From Maniola hyperantus (taxonomy: Eukaryota; Arthropoda; Insecta; Lepidoptera; Nymphalidae), in the NCBI RefSeq assembly GCF_902806685.2, contig NC_048543.1, forward strand, positions 4,754,106 to 4,818,105: a stretch of 64,000 nt of DNA. Reading direction: 5' to 3'. Position 1 is the first letter of the stretch, and each line of letters starts with the position of its first letter. The translations under genes were made by a program, and so were the position numbers. This document shows, piece by piece, positions 1 to 11,548 of this stretch. A model generated the notes under the pieces. The model had not been told where the DNA came from, did no database searches, and saw nothing but the letters and a program-made list of their open reading frames with translations.

Positions 1-1929
1 ATATAACAACTCTTTGACGTATGTATTTAATTTATAATAAGAAATATAAAATTCAATAGTGGTTGAGTGAAAACATATGCTGTACTGCGAATTATTGTGG
101 TTCGTCGCACTTTACTGGTTTTTGTATTTGGTATTGTAATTTTGAACCATAGAGTTAAAATACTAATCCTGATGGATACTAAACCCTATTAGAAATAAGT
201 ACGAAAGTGTGTCTGTCTGTCTGCTAGCTTTTCACGTCCCATCCGTTCAACCAATTTTGACGAAATTTGGTTTCTGGTATTTTCTTTGGTACATTCTGTG
301 GTAATTTGGAAACTTGCATTCCAGAAACGGGCCTAGGTTACTTTTCATCGCGGAAAATCAAAGAGAATATTTAAAAAGAAAGTACTATTTTACTACATAG
401 TCCTCTGGATATATGTACCTACTTGTATATTATTATTATTAGTTATCTACTTTTTTGACATTGGCTGGTATAATGAAAACTAACACTCATGCAGAGAGAG
501 AGTATTGTAAATAAGTATATATTTTATCAAGTGGTACTACAGAAAGCCACTAAACAAAATAAGATGTTACTTATCAAATAAGGTTATAGTGGTATTCCCT
601 GTTATAATCGAGCAGGTATGTATTATCAGTAATCAGTTATCAGTAACCGTATTATAAATGCGAATGTGTGTTTGTTTGTTGGTTTGTCCTTCAATCACGT
701 CGCTGCCGAGCAACCGATTGACGTGATTTTTTGCATGGGTATAGTTAAAGTCCTGGAGAGTGACATAGACTTTTTATCCCGGAGAATCAAAGAGTTCTCA
801 CGGGATTTTTAAAAACCTAATTCCACGCGGACGAAGTCGCGGGCATCAGCTAGTAGTTAATATCTGTATCTGTTATTGCTGTACTTACTGAGTACAGTGT
901 GTCTGAACCTCTGAGGACAAAGCCTATAACCTCGGTCTAAACGAGCCACATCTGTTTGGATTTGCTTTACTAGTTTGTTAGTTCTTCTCTCCCATTGTAT
1001 TGTTGAATGTAAGTAAATTTTAGCAGTGTTTGAGTATTTAGGCGTATAATCTTCTATAATATAAAAAGAATCTATAAGGGTTCCGTTTTTTGCCATTCGG
1101 CATGAATCACTAAATGTGTTGCTTATCGCAAATCTCGAGAACAGCTGAACCGATTTCTCTAATTCTTTTTTTATAATATTCCTTGAAGTACGAGGATGGT
1201 TCTAAATAATATCTGTCCCAGCTTTACTCACGTGTGTAGTCGACGTTAGCCCGACTAGTTTCGAACCCATACGGGGTCTTTTTTCAAGGGAGTCCGTTCG
1301 AGCACGCGCCGCGTTTTTGACGTCGACTACACACGTGAGTAAAGCCGGGACAGATATTATTTAGAATGGAAATCACTCATGGTAGTTTAAACTCTAAAAC
1401 GAGGATGGTTCTTAAAAAAAAAAGAAAAATTTCAAAAAATTGCCTGAAAAAGAATCGACTGTTAGGTGGTACGAAGTTCGCCGGGGCAGCTAGTTTAATA
1501 CCTATCAACTTGTAACATCCTATATACAGTATAGTTACGAACAAACGGATCCCGTCCATGCAATTAGGTTGATGTATCGGTTATCACTACCCATATCCAT
1601 ACTAAGTAATATTATAAATACGAAAGTGTGTCTGTCTGTCTGTCTGCTAGCCTTTCACGGCCCATCCGTTCAACCGATTTTGATATAATTTGGTAGGTAC
1701 AGAGATAGCTTGCAATAAGTAATTTTAAAATTGTAATATTTTTCCCTATTTTTAATAGTTTCCCTAACATATTTTCCTTTAGAAAAAGGGCGTGATAAGT
1801 TGTTAAAATCAATAATTATTATACAATTCTATTTCACGATGACGGCTCAGCCTTTATTATAGTAGTGAGTGCGTGTGCACTTACACAAACATAGGCAAAA
1901 TATTTTCGTGAAATACATCCTATATACCT
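1..1929. repeat. Gene-free stretch with Lep1-like Helitron fragments and a nested retroposon
   Basis: No host exon is recognisable. About 189-380 is a decayed 5' half of a Lep1-like Helitron (CGAAAGTGTGTCTGTCTG head). About 645-853 is a fuller copy ending GCATCAGCTAG. About 1101-1493 is a second Helitron-like family (ATGAATCACTAAATGTGTTG near the head, GGGGCAGCTAG at the end), split by a 195-bp foldback retroposon at 1204-1398 that is described separately. About 1596-1705 is another Lep1-like 5' half. The Helitron assignment rests on the CTAG 3' ends and on several copies sharing both termini in this window. Confidence 0.6.
1204..1398 (+). mobile_element. Hairpin-headed retroposon, copy 1, with 14-bp TSD
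   Basis: The insert is bounded by two identical 14-bp copies of ACGAGGATGGTTCT (1190-1203 and 1399-1412). Its first part is a long inverted repeat: ATATCTGTCCCAGCTTTACT near the left, with its near-complement ending in GGGACAGATATTAT on the right. A non-palindromic tail of about 38 bp starts AATGGAAATCACTCA and runs through TAGTTTAAAC. The uninterrupted host Helitron is seen at 42984-43170. The variable, fairly long TSD suggests target-primed insertion rather than cut-and-paste transposition. A second copy lies around 37313-38761. Confidence 0.6.
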
Positions 1930-2116
1930 ACAGTACGCGGCCAAAAGTAATGTTCATAGACCTTTAGAAGGAGATAGCAAATTTGTAGAGCGTTGTCCCT
2001 GTCGTTGAGATCGACAAAACGTCATAATATAGGAATAAGTGCCAGAGACAACGCTTTACAAAGCCGAAATGTCATTCTAAAGGCCGATGTAGGTACATTA
2101 CTTTTGGCCGCGTAGT
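1930..2116. mobile_element. Foldback MITE, family M1 (CAGTACGCGGC termini), copy 1
   Basis: The left arm begins CAGTACGCGGCCAAAAGTAA and the right arm ends TTACTTTTGGCCGCGTA. Inside are the family landmarks GAGATAGCAAATTTGTAGAG, GACAAAACGTCATA and ACAACGCTTTACAAAG. Other copies are at about 17018-17204, 22532-22776, 36670-36851, 59020-59255 and 61999-62115. It has no coding capacity, so it is non-autonomous. The superfamily is not established. Confidence 0.75.
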
Positions 2117-3078
2117 TCACTATGTCTATACCACTAAAGTTTGTATAGCAAACTCAGAGGTAGGAATAATACCTAACTCAGCAACATACCTCTTGCCTAC
2201 CCCTTGCCGAGTATCGTGGTACCTAGATGTAATTCATAAATAATAACAATATAATTTATCTCGACATCCCTAGATATGTCTCTAGAAAATAAGTTTTCAA
2301 AGCCAACATAAAAGATAAGTATTATTCTCAAACACGTAGACAAAAGCAATTTTAACACAGAATCTCTGAGATTTATATCAGTTACAAAACGATTTAAGAG
2401 CATTAAGATTATTCTCGTTTTATGTCCTTTGTTTGAAGGGATTAGAATTTAGATATTAAGTGACATGGAAAGGGCGGATGCGGGTGCAATATTTCTGTGA
2501 AAACTGACGATAGATATAAAGCCGCCATTATCATTTTTACAGATTTTACTACCAAAAATATTATTTATGCTAAAGTTTAAAACATCTTAAATTTTTATCC
2601 AAAATAGAAAGAAGGTATATTCTTAGTTAGAAGTATTTTTATCGCTGATATTACAAGTAGATACCTAGAGTTATTATTATTATAAATTATAATCATATTT
2701 CATAAATAAACTTAGTTTTACATAAAACTTATTTCAAGACCCTTTAGGAATCGCGCATAAAAACCCTGGCGCCCTACAGCAGAAAATGCTATTATACGAC
2801 TAATACTAATGAGGGTCTAAGCCAATTGAAATTCCTCTCAGGATGGAACCCTACAGCAATTGGGTAGAAAGTGTTTCTTTGACCAAAACGTATTTAAAGA
2901 AAAACTTACCTAAGTAATATGATAATGAAAATGTATTATTTACGGCTGAAGTGAATAAAATTAATCAATCTACCAGTAACAATCTTTCGATTTTTGTAGT
3001 CTCTTCTATTTTCAATGTACATCGTTATTTATCATTAAATTAATGTTACTTATGTTCTTGGTATTGGGCAGTGCGAAT
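2117..3078. other. No gene or clear repeat recognised
   Basis: This is AT-rich sequence with short random open frames only. No splice-consistent coding segment, tRNA-like box or inverted repeat longer than a few bases was noticed. Confidence 0.4.
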
Positions 3079-3354
3079 TCAACACACATAGTTCTTTTTT
3101 GCATTTAAAAGTAAATTATTTACAGTAAACCAGTGAGTTACCTGAGATATGGCACTACTTACATCGTCAAAATTGTATTTATTTCTATCGACTTCAAAGA
3201 CGTATCGTAAGCAAATAGTACAATATCGCAAGTAGGTATTTTGGACAAAATATGGTAAATCGTATGGTTTATGTAAGTATACCAAGAACATGAAAGGACC
3301 TAGAATAGAGCCTTGAGGAACACCCATTAGTGAGGCTGATCCGGATGACTTCAC
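3079..3354 (-). pseudogene. Non-LTR retrotransposon reverse-transcriptase fragment
   Basis: The 91-codon minus-strand frame contains the canonical RT segment GVPQGSILGPFMFLVYLH. This is followed by a decayed catalytic region in which the expected YADD-type box reads LRYCTIC, then FEVDR and WFTVNNLLLNAKK, as in the RT palm and thumb of Jockey/BS-like LINEs. The catalytic aspartates are missing and both ends of the RT are absent, so it is a dead fragment. The exact LINE clade cannot be decided by eye. Confidence 0.75.
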
Positions 3355-3357
3355 ATC

Positions 3358-3496
3358 GATGAGACCTACCTACCTGCCAAATTTCATGATTCTAAGTCAA
3401 CGGGAAGTACCCTGTAGGTTTCTTGATCGACCGACAGACAACAAAGTGATCCTATAAGGGTTCCGTTTTTCCTTTTGAGGTACGGAACCCTAAAAA
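3358..3496 (+). repeat. 3' end of the GGTTCCGTTTTTCC repeat family (M2)
   Basis: This segment includes CCTACCTGCCAAATTTCATG, GGGAAGTACCCTGTAGGTTT, AACAAAGTGATCCTATAAGG and ends GAGGTACGGAACCCTAAAAA. The same order occurs at 14071-14218, 17796-18206 and 60694-60898 (plus strand) and at 40329-40660 (minus strand). Full copies begin CCGGCCAAGTGCGAG and contain AGGGTTCCGTA near the head, so the ends are imperfectly inverted. Confidence 0.65.
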
Positions 3497-3894
3497 TTAA
3501 ACTTGAGATCTTTTTCTTTCAAGACCACAGACAACAGTCATCAGAATTCTCTAAAACTTACATTTTTATATGCCTCTATTTCATCTAACAATTCCAGGTA
3601 AATTGGACATGGCTTCTATCTGAACCCTGCGCCACGGGAAATAACACAGACTAATTTTTGACACCGAGCATCTGCGTATTTCCCCTATGACTGGTTACTA
3701 TTCTATTTTCACTGGCAGAGGTGAAATATCCACGTCACAGCTAATCCAAAAATATTAGTGCCTCAAACGCAAGGGACCTAGAGACAAAATCTGTTTTTCG
3801 AACTGTACATTACCAGACCTCATGTTTTAGTGTCAAAACAATGACCCTGTTGAATTTATGCACCTATCAGGTTGAGTTCATTGTGAAACATTCT

Positions 3895-4225
3895 TTGTCA
3901 TCATCACTATCAACCAATAGATGTCCACTGCTGGACATAGGTCTCTTTTTGGTACTTCCACACGCCACGCCGCGCCGCTTGAACACAGCGGCTCCCTGCG
4001 ACTCGTTTGATGTCATCTGTCCAGCTAGTGGGGGATCTTCCATCGCTGCACTTTTCGATTCAAGGTTTCCATACGAGCAACTTGATACCCCAACGTTTAC
4101 CTATCGGTTTTTTGAACCTTGTGCCCTGCCCATTGCCACTTCAGCTTCACAACCTGTTGAACTATGTCGGTTATTCTGGGTCTCCTACGGATCTCCTCAT
4201 TTCTGATTTGATCACATAGAGAATC
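3895..4225 (-). pseudogene. RTE-type LINE 3' end, 5'-truncated, minus strand
   Basis: Read on the minus strand this is the C-terminal end of an RTE-like LINE followed by the tail containing GTCCAGCAGTGGACATCTAT and a short GAT-rich end. The same 3' module occurs at 11968-12246 and 27180-27232 on the plus strand. In-frame stops and indels break the coding sequence. The plus-strand open frames over it are antisense shadows. Confidence 0.65.
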
Positions 4226-4280
4226 TCCAAGCTGCTCTAGTAATATAAAAACTCACTGGTCAAGTTCAAATTGTATGGAA

Positions 4281-4439
4281 CTAGCTGACGCCCGCGACTT
4301 CGTCGGCGTGGATTTAGATTTTTGAAAATCCTGTGGAAACTCTTTGATTAAAGTAGCTCACTCTTCAAGTCTTCAAATATATACCCAAGCAAAAAATCAC
4401 ATCAATCACACTTTCACATTTTATAATATGGGTAGTGAT
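4281..4439 (-). mobile_element. Lep1-like Helitron, minus strand
   Basis: The minus-strand 3' end CTAG is at 4281-4284. The element contains the complement of GACGAAGTCGCGGGCGTCAG and runs to the head complement CATTTTATAATATGGGTAGT. It is shorter than the other copies because of an internal deletion. Confidence 0.6.
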
Positions 4440-5078
4440 TCAGAAGCTAGGCCTACACGTGCGTCGCGAGGCTTGGTAAAGAAATACCGAAGAAGCATCA
4501 CTATGATACCTTGCGGTCGTGGTTTGGCACGCTACCTCGATGTTACTTCCATGTAAAATAAATTATTATGTAAGCGCATGCTCATACCAGGGCATCTTCA
4601 AAGTAGCCCGCGATGTATGCGATCTTGTGCGTGTGTTTTAGTGTTCTTAAGGAAAGTGTCTACTAGAGACGGGTCGGTACTCGGGTCGCAACAGTGCGGC
4701 GAGCATTTTTGCGTACTCATTGCGTTCACTAGACAGTGAACGAGCCTCTAGTCAATGGAACCGCTGTGAACTTTACCCTTAGTGTGAACCCTATCCATAA
4801 TTATTATTGGCATTTGAGAGAGATTACTGCATCTGCAAATACGAGTAGGTTCTTTTTTTAATCTGGTGGGTTTTCTGCAAATCTAATTATGTAGAAAACT
4901 TTATCTACGGGATCTACACAGCTTAATGAAAATAAAGTAAAATAACTGATTCTAGACAAAAGCCCTCTGCCTTATAATAAAGAGTTATTAACAGGGAGAA
5001 GTGTACAGGGCTGACTGTATTTTTTATCCTTAATGCACAACGCATACCTACGGAGCAGAATTGCAGCCGAAGTAAAGC

Positions 5079-5414
5079 TTTTTTTTTTTTCAGATATAAG
5101 TTAGCCCTTGACTGCAATCTCAACTGGTGGTAAATGATGATGCAGTCTAAGATGATAGCGGGCTAACCTGGAAGGGGTATGTCAGTTTTCATTAAACCCA
5201 TACCCCTTTGGTTTCTACACGGCATCGTACCGGAACGCTAAATTGCTTGGCGGCACGGCTTTTTCCGGTAGGGTGGTAACTAGCCACGGCCGAAGCCTCC
5301 CACCAGACCAGACCAGAAATTTAGAAATTATAAAATTCCAAACCCCTGCCAGGAATCGAACCCGGGACCTCCCACTAATAACACCACAGCGCTTACCACT
5401 GCGCCAGGGAGGTC
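5079..5414 (-). mobile_element. tRNA-derived SINE, minus strand
   Basis: Read on the minus strand it starts with a tRNA-like head: box A-like TGGCGCAGTGGTAAGCG and box B-like GGTTCGATTCC. It runs into an unrelated body and ends in an A-run, seen as T at 5080-5090 on the plus strand. A related head is at 13380-13572 (minus) and a tail fragment at about 52135-52210. It is not a functional tRNA because no cloverleaf can be closed beyond the boxes. Confidence 0.65.
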
Positions 5415-6018
5415 GTCAAAATCGTCGTTATTTTTTGGTACCTAACAACTTAATCTTAGGATAATAAAAACAAAACAAACATGAATGAAACTCAAAAGGA
5501 GCATGACACCTAAATTTCCGCTGCTATGCCAAAGTCAATAACGCTGAGTTTGAGGTGTTACCAAAAATGAAGCAGCGCCTCCGTTCCACTCCACTTTGCA
5601 GGTGTGCGTTGCATCTTAGATCGACGTTGTCATGTGCACTTCGCTGTATATAATATTTTAGTTTTTAACTAAAAACATAGGTAATATTATATTTGAAAAG
5701 AAAATAATATCCTTTATTATACCTACAACAAGAAATACAAATATAATCATACGTACAATACAGAGCAATCAGCATAATTGGCGGCCTTATCGCTGAAAGC
5801 TATCTCTGCTAGGCAATCATGTTGCAAAGAACATGTTGGAGAAGGATATTAGTATGGAGTGTAGACATAATATTAAATGAGGAAAATCGTAGAGGAAAAT
5901 ACATACTCTGGTACAAGCGTTTGTTTTTAAACTAAAACACCTATTTCTAAATCTTTTTTTTTTAAATTATAATCTCATACATGACTGATGATAAATCTTG
6001 TACATGATTGGAAATAGT
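5415..6018. other. No gene recognised
   Basis: AT-rich sequence between two SINEs. No coding exon or convincing repeat was identified. Confidence 0.4.
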
Positions 6019-6303
6019 TGTGATAGTCCAGTGGTTAAGCGTCGGCCTCATATTCGGGAGGTAGGCGCGGGGCGGTTTGATCCCGAGCACGCACTTACAC
6101 TCACTTACACTTATTTTTTTAAGTTATGGACACCTTAAGCATTTAAATATCACTTGCTTTTAAAACGGTGAAGAAAACGTGTAGGCCTGAGAATTCTACA
6201 TAATGTTCTCTAAGGTACGCTGCAATTGGGCCAGACCTGCCTCATTCTCAGAGGAGACCCATACTCAGTAGTGAGCCAGCGATGGGTTGATAATGATGAT
6301 GAT
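6019..6303 (+). mobile_element. tRNA-derived SINE with (GAT)n tail
   Basis: The head reads GATAGTCCAGTGGTTAAGCG (box A-like) and the box B-like part is GGTTTGATCCCGAGC. The body includes TATCACTTGC and ACGGTGAAGAAAAC, and the 3' end is TAGTGAGCCAGCGATGGGTT followed by GATAATGATGATGAT. The same family appears at 8885-9211 (an inverted pair of tails), 19050-19272, 23204-25024 (interrupted) and 45340-45637 (minus). Confidence 0.7.
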
Positions 6304-6879
6304 ACATGGTACAACATATGGGTATGGATGGGATGATTAACAATATTATATTTATATACCAGTTAGATGCATGTAAACTAAAACATCGTGACATAAAAAA
6401 ACCTTCTCTAAATTAATTGCCTTCGTTTTCTCTTGGGATGACAAGATTGCTTCTTTTTTGTGCAAATAATTCTTGGTTAGATGAATACTGTAAGGAGCCA
6501 TAACGAAACTGATTTTAGCAAAAATGTAAGAAGGATAGAGTTATTCACTGTAGTGTACCGAGAAAGAGAAAGCAATAAAATAAAACATAATTTTAAAAAT
6601 AATCCATGTTTCGAACAAACAAACGATTTCATGATATTTTTGGAAATTGCAATTTTCCACATAGATAAATAAAAATTATAGAAAAATAAACTAACATTTG
6701 CAATAATTGAGACTAAAAAAAATTAGGTTTAGAGCAGTTGGCAGAATTTTTTTTGCAAAGAAATTAATGCATCCAATTGTTTATCTATTTTATGAAAAAT
6801 TTAGATTGAAGCAATAAAACACAATAAGTACTTACATTATTCAAATATCAAAGTTATCACTACTAATCTTTACTAGCTA

Positions 6880-7318
6880 GACATCCGCTAAGAAAATTCA
6901 ACCTCCAATGGGATAAAATATCTATAAATATAAATCTTTGTCCACCGTTGCGTAGAACTGTCCTTGGCGCCAATTCTCCTGTCTCAAGATTATGTAAAAC
7001 TCTTAACCACCACAGATCTGTCATTGACATTAATTTTGACTCTTTGTATAGGTTTCAGGAAAAGATCTTTGCATATTGGAAGTCTTGAGTAGGAAGTATT
7101 ATCTGTAATCTTATTGATGTTTATATTTTTATTTTGTCACATATGTTTGTAAATGTTGTATTAACTTATTGGCGACTACATTTAGTAAGTAATATTTTCA
7201 CAATTAAGTTTTTTTTAAAATGTATTAGTGTAAGTAGCCGTTAGTTAATTTAATAAATAAAAATAAAATAAAATAGGGGTTGGAAATTTGTGAATTTATG
7301 AAAGTCGCGGGAATAAGC
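6880..7318 (+). mobile_element. Helitron 3' part interrupted by a LINE 3' end
   Basis: Positions 6880-6920 (GACATCCGCTAAGAAAATTC ... GGGATAAAAT) and 7275-7318 (AGGGGTTGGAAATTTGTG ... AAGCTAG) are two halves of one Helitron of the family seen at 20697-20914. Between them, about 6921-7274, is a LINE tail. Its plus-strand frame reads INLCPPLRRTVLGANSP and later SLYRFQEKIFAYWKS before a stop, followed by an A-rich end (AATAAAAATAAAATAAAAT). The repeated GATAAAAT/AATAAAAT at the junctions looks like a short TSD. Confidence 0.6.
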
Positions 7319-7319
7319 T

Positions 7320-8884
7320 AGTTATATATAAGGTTTTCAAATTATCGGCTTCTGTGTTTGGTTAATATTATTTTAGAATCCTAATATTATGTGATTTATG
7401 TAAGGGGTCACGAACCTCAGCAGTTTGGAATTGCATCTAAATAAAAATATACATGTTCATGCTAAAGCATAATTTAAACTGAATAAACATGTTTGGCAAG
7501 CGAAATATTACCACACAGTACACGTTTTCATAAAACATTAATTACCTTGTAACGACAGTAGAAATATTAATGTCCGCATCGCGCCACGTGCTTTTATATC
7601 TCCCATTGCAGCGTTGAAGTGTTTTTAATTTGCCCACACCCGTAGTTTATGACATTTTACACACCACATAACTTTTAGTCTACGGAATACCGCTACCAAT
7701 TTACAAAAGCATGCACTTTACAATTTTATGACGTAATACAATTTTATTTCGTAGCACTTGTTACGTAGCTAGAACGTAGCGAGTTCGTAGCGTAAACTAA
7801 GGCGTAGCGGACTGTCTCGGAGCGGACAGCTGAAATACGACTGACGATGTAGGCTACGTTCCACTTTAACCGGGGGTCAACCTGAATGCAAGCTAATGCA
7901 AACTTTAAGTGAACCGTTTATAAAACTTTAGCATAGGAAAATGCTTTTAAAACTTATACACACGGAATTCAAAAATAAAACTAAAATAAAGAATTTTTAA
8001 AAGCGTAGATCGACGAGAGTGCCGGCCATACCACAAAAGTCGCGTGCCGTAATACATTTGTACACAAATGATTATATTATCAAACTAATAATAAGCTTAA
8101 AAAACACGTGTTCATCGTTATAGATCGATATTGTATCGTAGTGACAATTATATTTTTTCTGTCAGTAACGCAAATGGGCGTGTGACAGGTGGATCTAAAC
8201 AACCTCGTCTAGACAACCTCAGGCGGGTTGAGTTGCCATTATTCATGCTCTATACTTTAGTGTACCAAATCTTGCAGAGTTGTATCGCAATCATAGTACC
8301 TATAATGCGTAAAAAAATGACTCCTCACGCGCCATTTTAACATTTTGTGTCAAATTTCATGTCAAAAGTACGATTTTAGTCGAGGTACGACAATAGTGCA
8401 ACGGTTGGGGTTTCGCTTTCGCGCCGGCCGACCTATCGGAGTTCAATTCGCTCCTTTAACCGTTGAGCAATCGAGGCTTTTCATAATATGGGTAGGTAGT
8501 GCTTTCATAAATGTTATCGCAAATAGGCCATAGTCCATACCGTCTGCTACTTTACTTTCCTAGGTATTAAGTAAGGGACGAAAACTTTTATCAGATATAA
8601 TGTAAAAGGGTACGGAATCGATGAAGGCCGGAGATAGTCCTGCTTTCGCTTACATCTCGACGAGTATGCTGCATCATGGGTTTCTATTGAACTCCCGACC
8701 TATATCCTAAACCTTTCATACCCTACTAGGCATGATGTATTCAGGTAGCCCTGAATATGTCATATTTTGTATACAGAACATAAGTAGATTGGAATTCCTT
8801 AGTAACTATATGTACCACCTGACTTGCCTTAACTTCACACGACAGACAGACAAACATCGTGGGCGGAATTTACTTTACTCTATG
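7320..8884. other. No gene recognised
   Basis: No host exon seen. A loosely tRNA-like stretch lies at 8390-8500 (AGTGCAACGGTTGGGG with GAGTTCAATTCG), but the spacing and context do not support a tRNA gene. The motif CGTAGC recurs several times at 7750-7860 without a regular period. Confidence 0.35.
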
Positions 8885-9211
8885 TCATCATCATCATGAT
8901 CAACCCATCGCCAGCTCACTACAGAGCAGAAGTCTCCTCTCAGAGTGAGAAGGGTTTTGGCCATAGTCCACCACGCTGGCCAAGTGCGAATTGGCAGACT
9001 TTGTGTAATACTCTACGTAATATCACTTGCTTTAACGGTGAAGAAAACCTGCATGCCTTTTCATAATGTTGTCAAAGGAGTGTGAAGTCTGCAAATCCGC
9101 ACTTAGCGCAGTAGACTATGGCTAAAACCCTTCTTACTCAGAGAGGAGACCCGTGCTCTGTAGTGAGCCGGTGAATGGGTTGATCATGATAATGATGATG
9201 ATGATGATGTA
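8885..9211. repeat. Two SINE tails in head-to-head inverted orientation
   Basis: The left half (8885-9015) is the minus-strand 3' half of the GATGAT-tailed SINE, starting TCATCATCATCATGATCAAC. The right half (about 9016-9211) is the plus-strand 3' half ending TGAGCCGGTGAATGGGTTGA and (GATGAT)n. Together they form a long imperfect palindrome that would fold into a hairpin in RNA or DNA. No coding capacity. Confidence 0.65.
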
Positions 9212-11545
9212 ATAGTGGAGATGGTGGTGAGGCCTAGTTCCAACAACGCAAATTATTGCATGGTTAATCTCGCCATGGACTCTAAAGGACAAAATTTGAC
9301 TTTGACCTTTCTACCATTCGAGGGTTCCAAACGCGCCCTGATCTGAAAAGAGCCTACCATAAACTCTGCAGCCGGGTATTCTTCCGGGTGTTGTTTCACC
9401 AAAACCATGGTGGGGACCATAACATTTGATTAATGAAGTGGGCTGGGAATGGGGCACGAAAGAGTCAATGTCAAGTCTAAATCGCACTTTCGAGTTCGAC
9501 TTGACCTTAGGATCTTACTCATATAGAGTCGAACTCGTACACGAAGCATTCCGTACCATCGTACAAGATATAACACTATGTAGTATGTACTGTAAAAAAA
9601 ATGCATGGTGGCCATTTTGAAATTCGCTATCTTGGTTTTTATTATTTGTTGTTATAGCGGCAATAGAAATGCACACTCTCTGATAATTTCAACTCTTTAC
9701 GATTCATGAGACACGGCCTACTGACAGACAGATGGACGGACAGACTGATAGACGGACAAAGTTGGCACCCTTTGGGAACAGAACCCTCAAAGCGACAGAA
9801 GCTTTAAAAATTGTTAAGTACGAAATCGCGGCACCGAAATAAAACTACGGGTAGGTGTGAAATACTGAGCCGCTAGAACATTACCCCGCTAGGCAGTCGA
9901 ACAATGTCGAAAGGAATTTCATTAAATTCTACGCTCACTTATTGATATGGAGGCCAGACGTTCTAGGTCGGGTCGCACTTTATTAAGACATCAAATAAAT
10001 GTCGGGAGGGATGTACGTGACAATACGCCATATTGCATTGTTACGAATAAAATCGACGTCGTTCGGGGAAAAGAGAAAAGCTCTCGTACAAAATGTTCTC
10101 AGTGAAATTTCAAAGCCGTGACGTTGCTTGTTGTTTTAACTTTAGGTACCTACTTTTAATGCTTCTATATTTACTTTTAAAATAACAAGCTAACTCGTCC
10201 CGGGTTCACTCAGGTAGAATTTCTGAAAATCCTTCATTAATTTTTCTTTAATACAAAATATTACAATAAAACCGTAAGAGCTAGACTTATCTAGTTACTA
10301 TATAAATCATGCCCGCGTAGAATGGTGCCAAGAATACTGGTTGCATTTCCGCACTGGACAGCCAGGCTGATCCGTTGCGCAAAAAATGAGCCAGCCCTTC
10401 TGTCACCAGATGCGGTTATAAGTCGTGGTGAAATGTCTCGTAATTTTTTTTTTTAGCACTAAGACGCCATAGCCCCAGAGTCTCCACGGCAAACGGAACA
10501 AAAATATAACTTTCGATAAGAGAATAGGTAGGTACCTACTTGCGCCGCTTCCTTGTCTTCATTAATTACTTAGTGGAGAAAAACCAACATGAACATCTCA
10601 AGATTCTAGAGCTCTTCATCTATACCTATTAATAAATAAAATTGAGGTGCCTGTAATTTCGAAATAACTGCCTCAAATTAAGCTTATTTGGTTATTTGAA
10701 CTGTACCATAACTAAATCACACGTTTTTAAAAAAAAATCTGTCTGTCTGTTTGAACGGGCTAATCTTCAGAACGGCTGAACCTATTTTGACGGGACTTTC
10801 ACAGACAAGTAGAGAATTAATCAATGAGTAACATAAGCTATTTTTAACCGACTTTCAAGAAAGGAGGAGTTCTACTTTTCTACCTATATACCGGTGTACA
10901 TGAGTAGGTAAATCTCCGAGATTTCTGAACCGATTTGAGTGGTAATTATTTTTTAATTGATAGAGAAACTTTGCAACAATATCTCATACAAATTTTGGAT
11001 TTCAACTCCTCAATCCTGATGATGTACATGTCTTCGTCTTGGGCTACCCAAACCCCGCGCTTCACTCAGGATTATAGTTGCAACACTCTCGCCATGCTCG
11101 GGAGGCACTAACACCCTTAGTTGCAATCAATACAATTAGTTATAAGGTCAGTGCGCTCGAACGCACATTGCAGGTTCGACCAATCAGATTACAAATACCA
11201 CGTTACGCTTGGGATTTATCCCGGCGCCCGTAAAGTAAGGTGTTGCATTAACCCCATGTTGAATAATAGACTATTAACTGTCTTTTCCTCCTGTTCTTTG
11301 TACGATCCAAACTTGGCAAACAATAAAACCGTGATTACTCCATAGCAAATAGAGCAACGTTATACTCGTAGGTACTTATGCGTCACAACTGCTATGCAAT
11401 CCAGGCGCGCCGCTGTTTGCCGCCGGCGACGACCTTTTCAGCGGGGACAAACAATACTGAACAAATATCAAATGCGAGCATTTTCTTGCGCTACTCCGTG
11501 CATACTTCCGTATTCACTTGCAGTGCTGTAGGCAAAAAAACCATA
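9212..11545. other. No gene recognised
   Basis: Only short open frames without family features. The overlapping opposite-strand frames at 9426-9620 shadow each other in repeat-like sequence containing GACAGACAGATGGACGGACA. No splice-supported exon was found. Confidence 0.35.
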
Positions 11546-11548
11546 CTT

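Noticed and set aside
1204..1398. Hammerhead ribozyme in the hairpin-headed retroposon, as in some Penelope-like elements
   Set aside because: The required CTGATGA core was not found in either copy.
3841..4219. Plus-strand frames of 121 and 70 codons
   Set aside because: They run antisense over a decayed RTE-type LINE end and have no independent support.
8390..8500. tRNA-like sequence
   Set aside because: Only loose box A/B resemblance, no closable acceptor stem; similar heads belong to SINEs elsewhere in the window.
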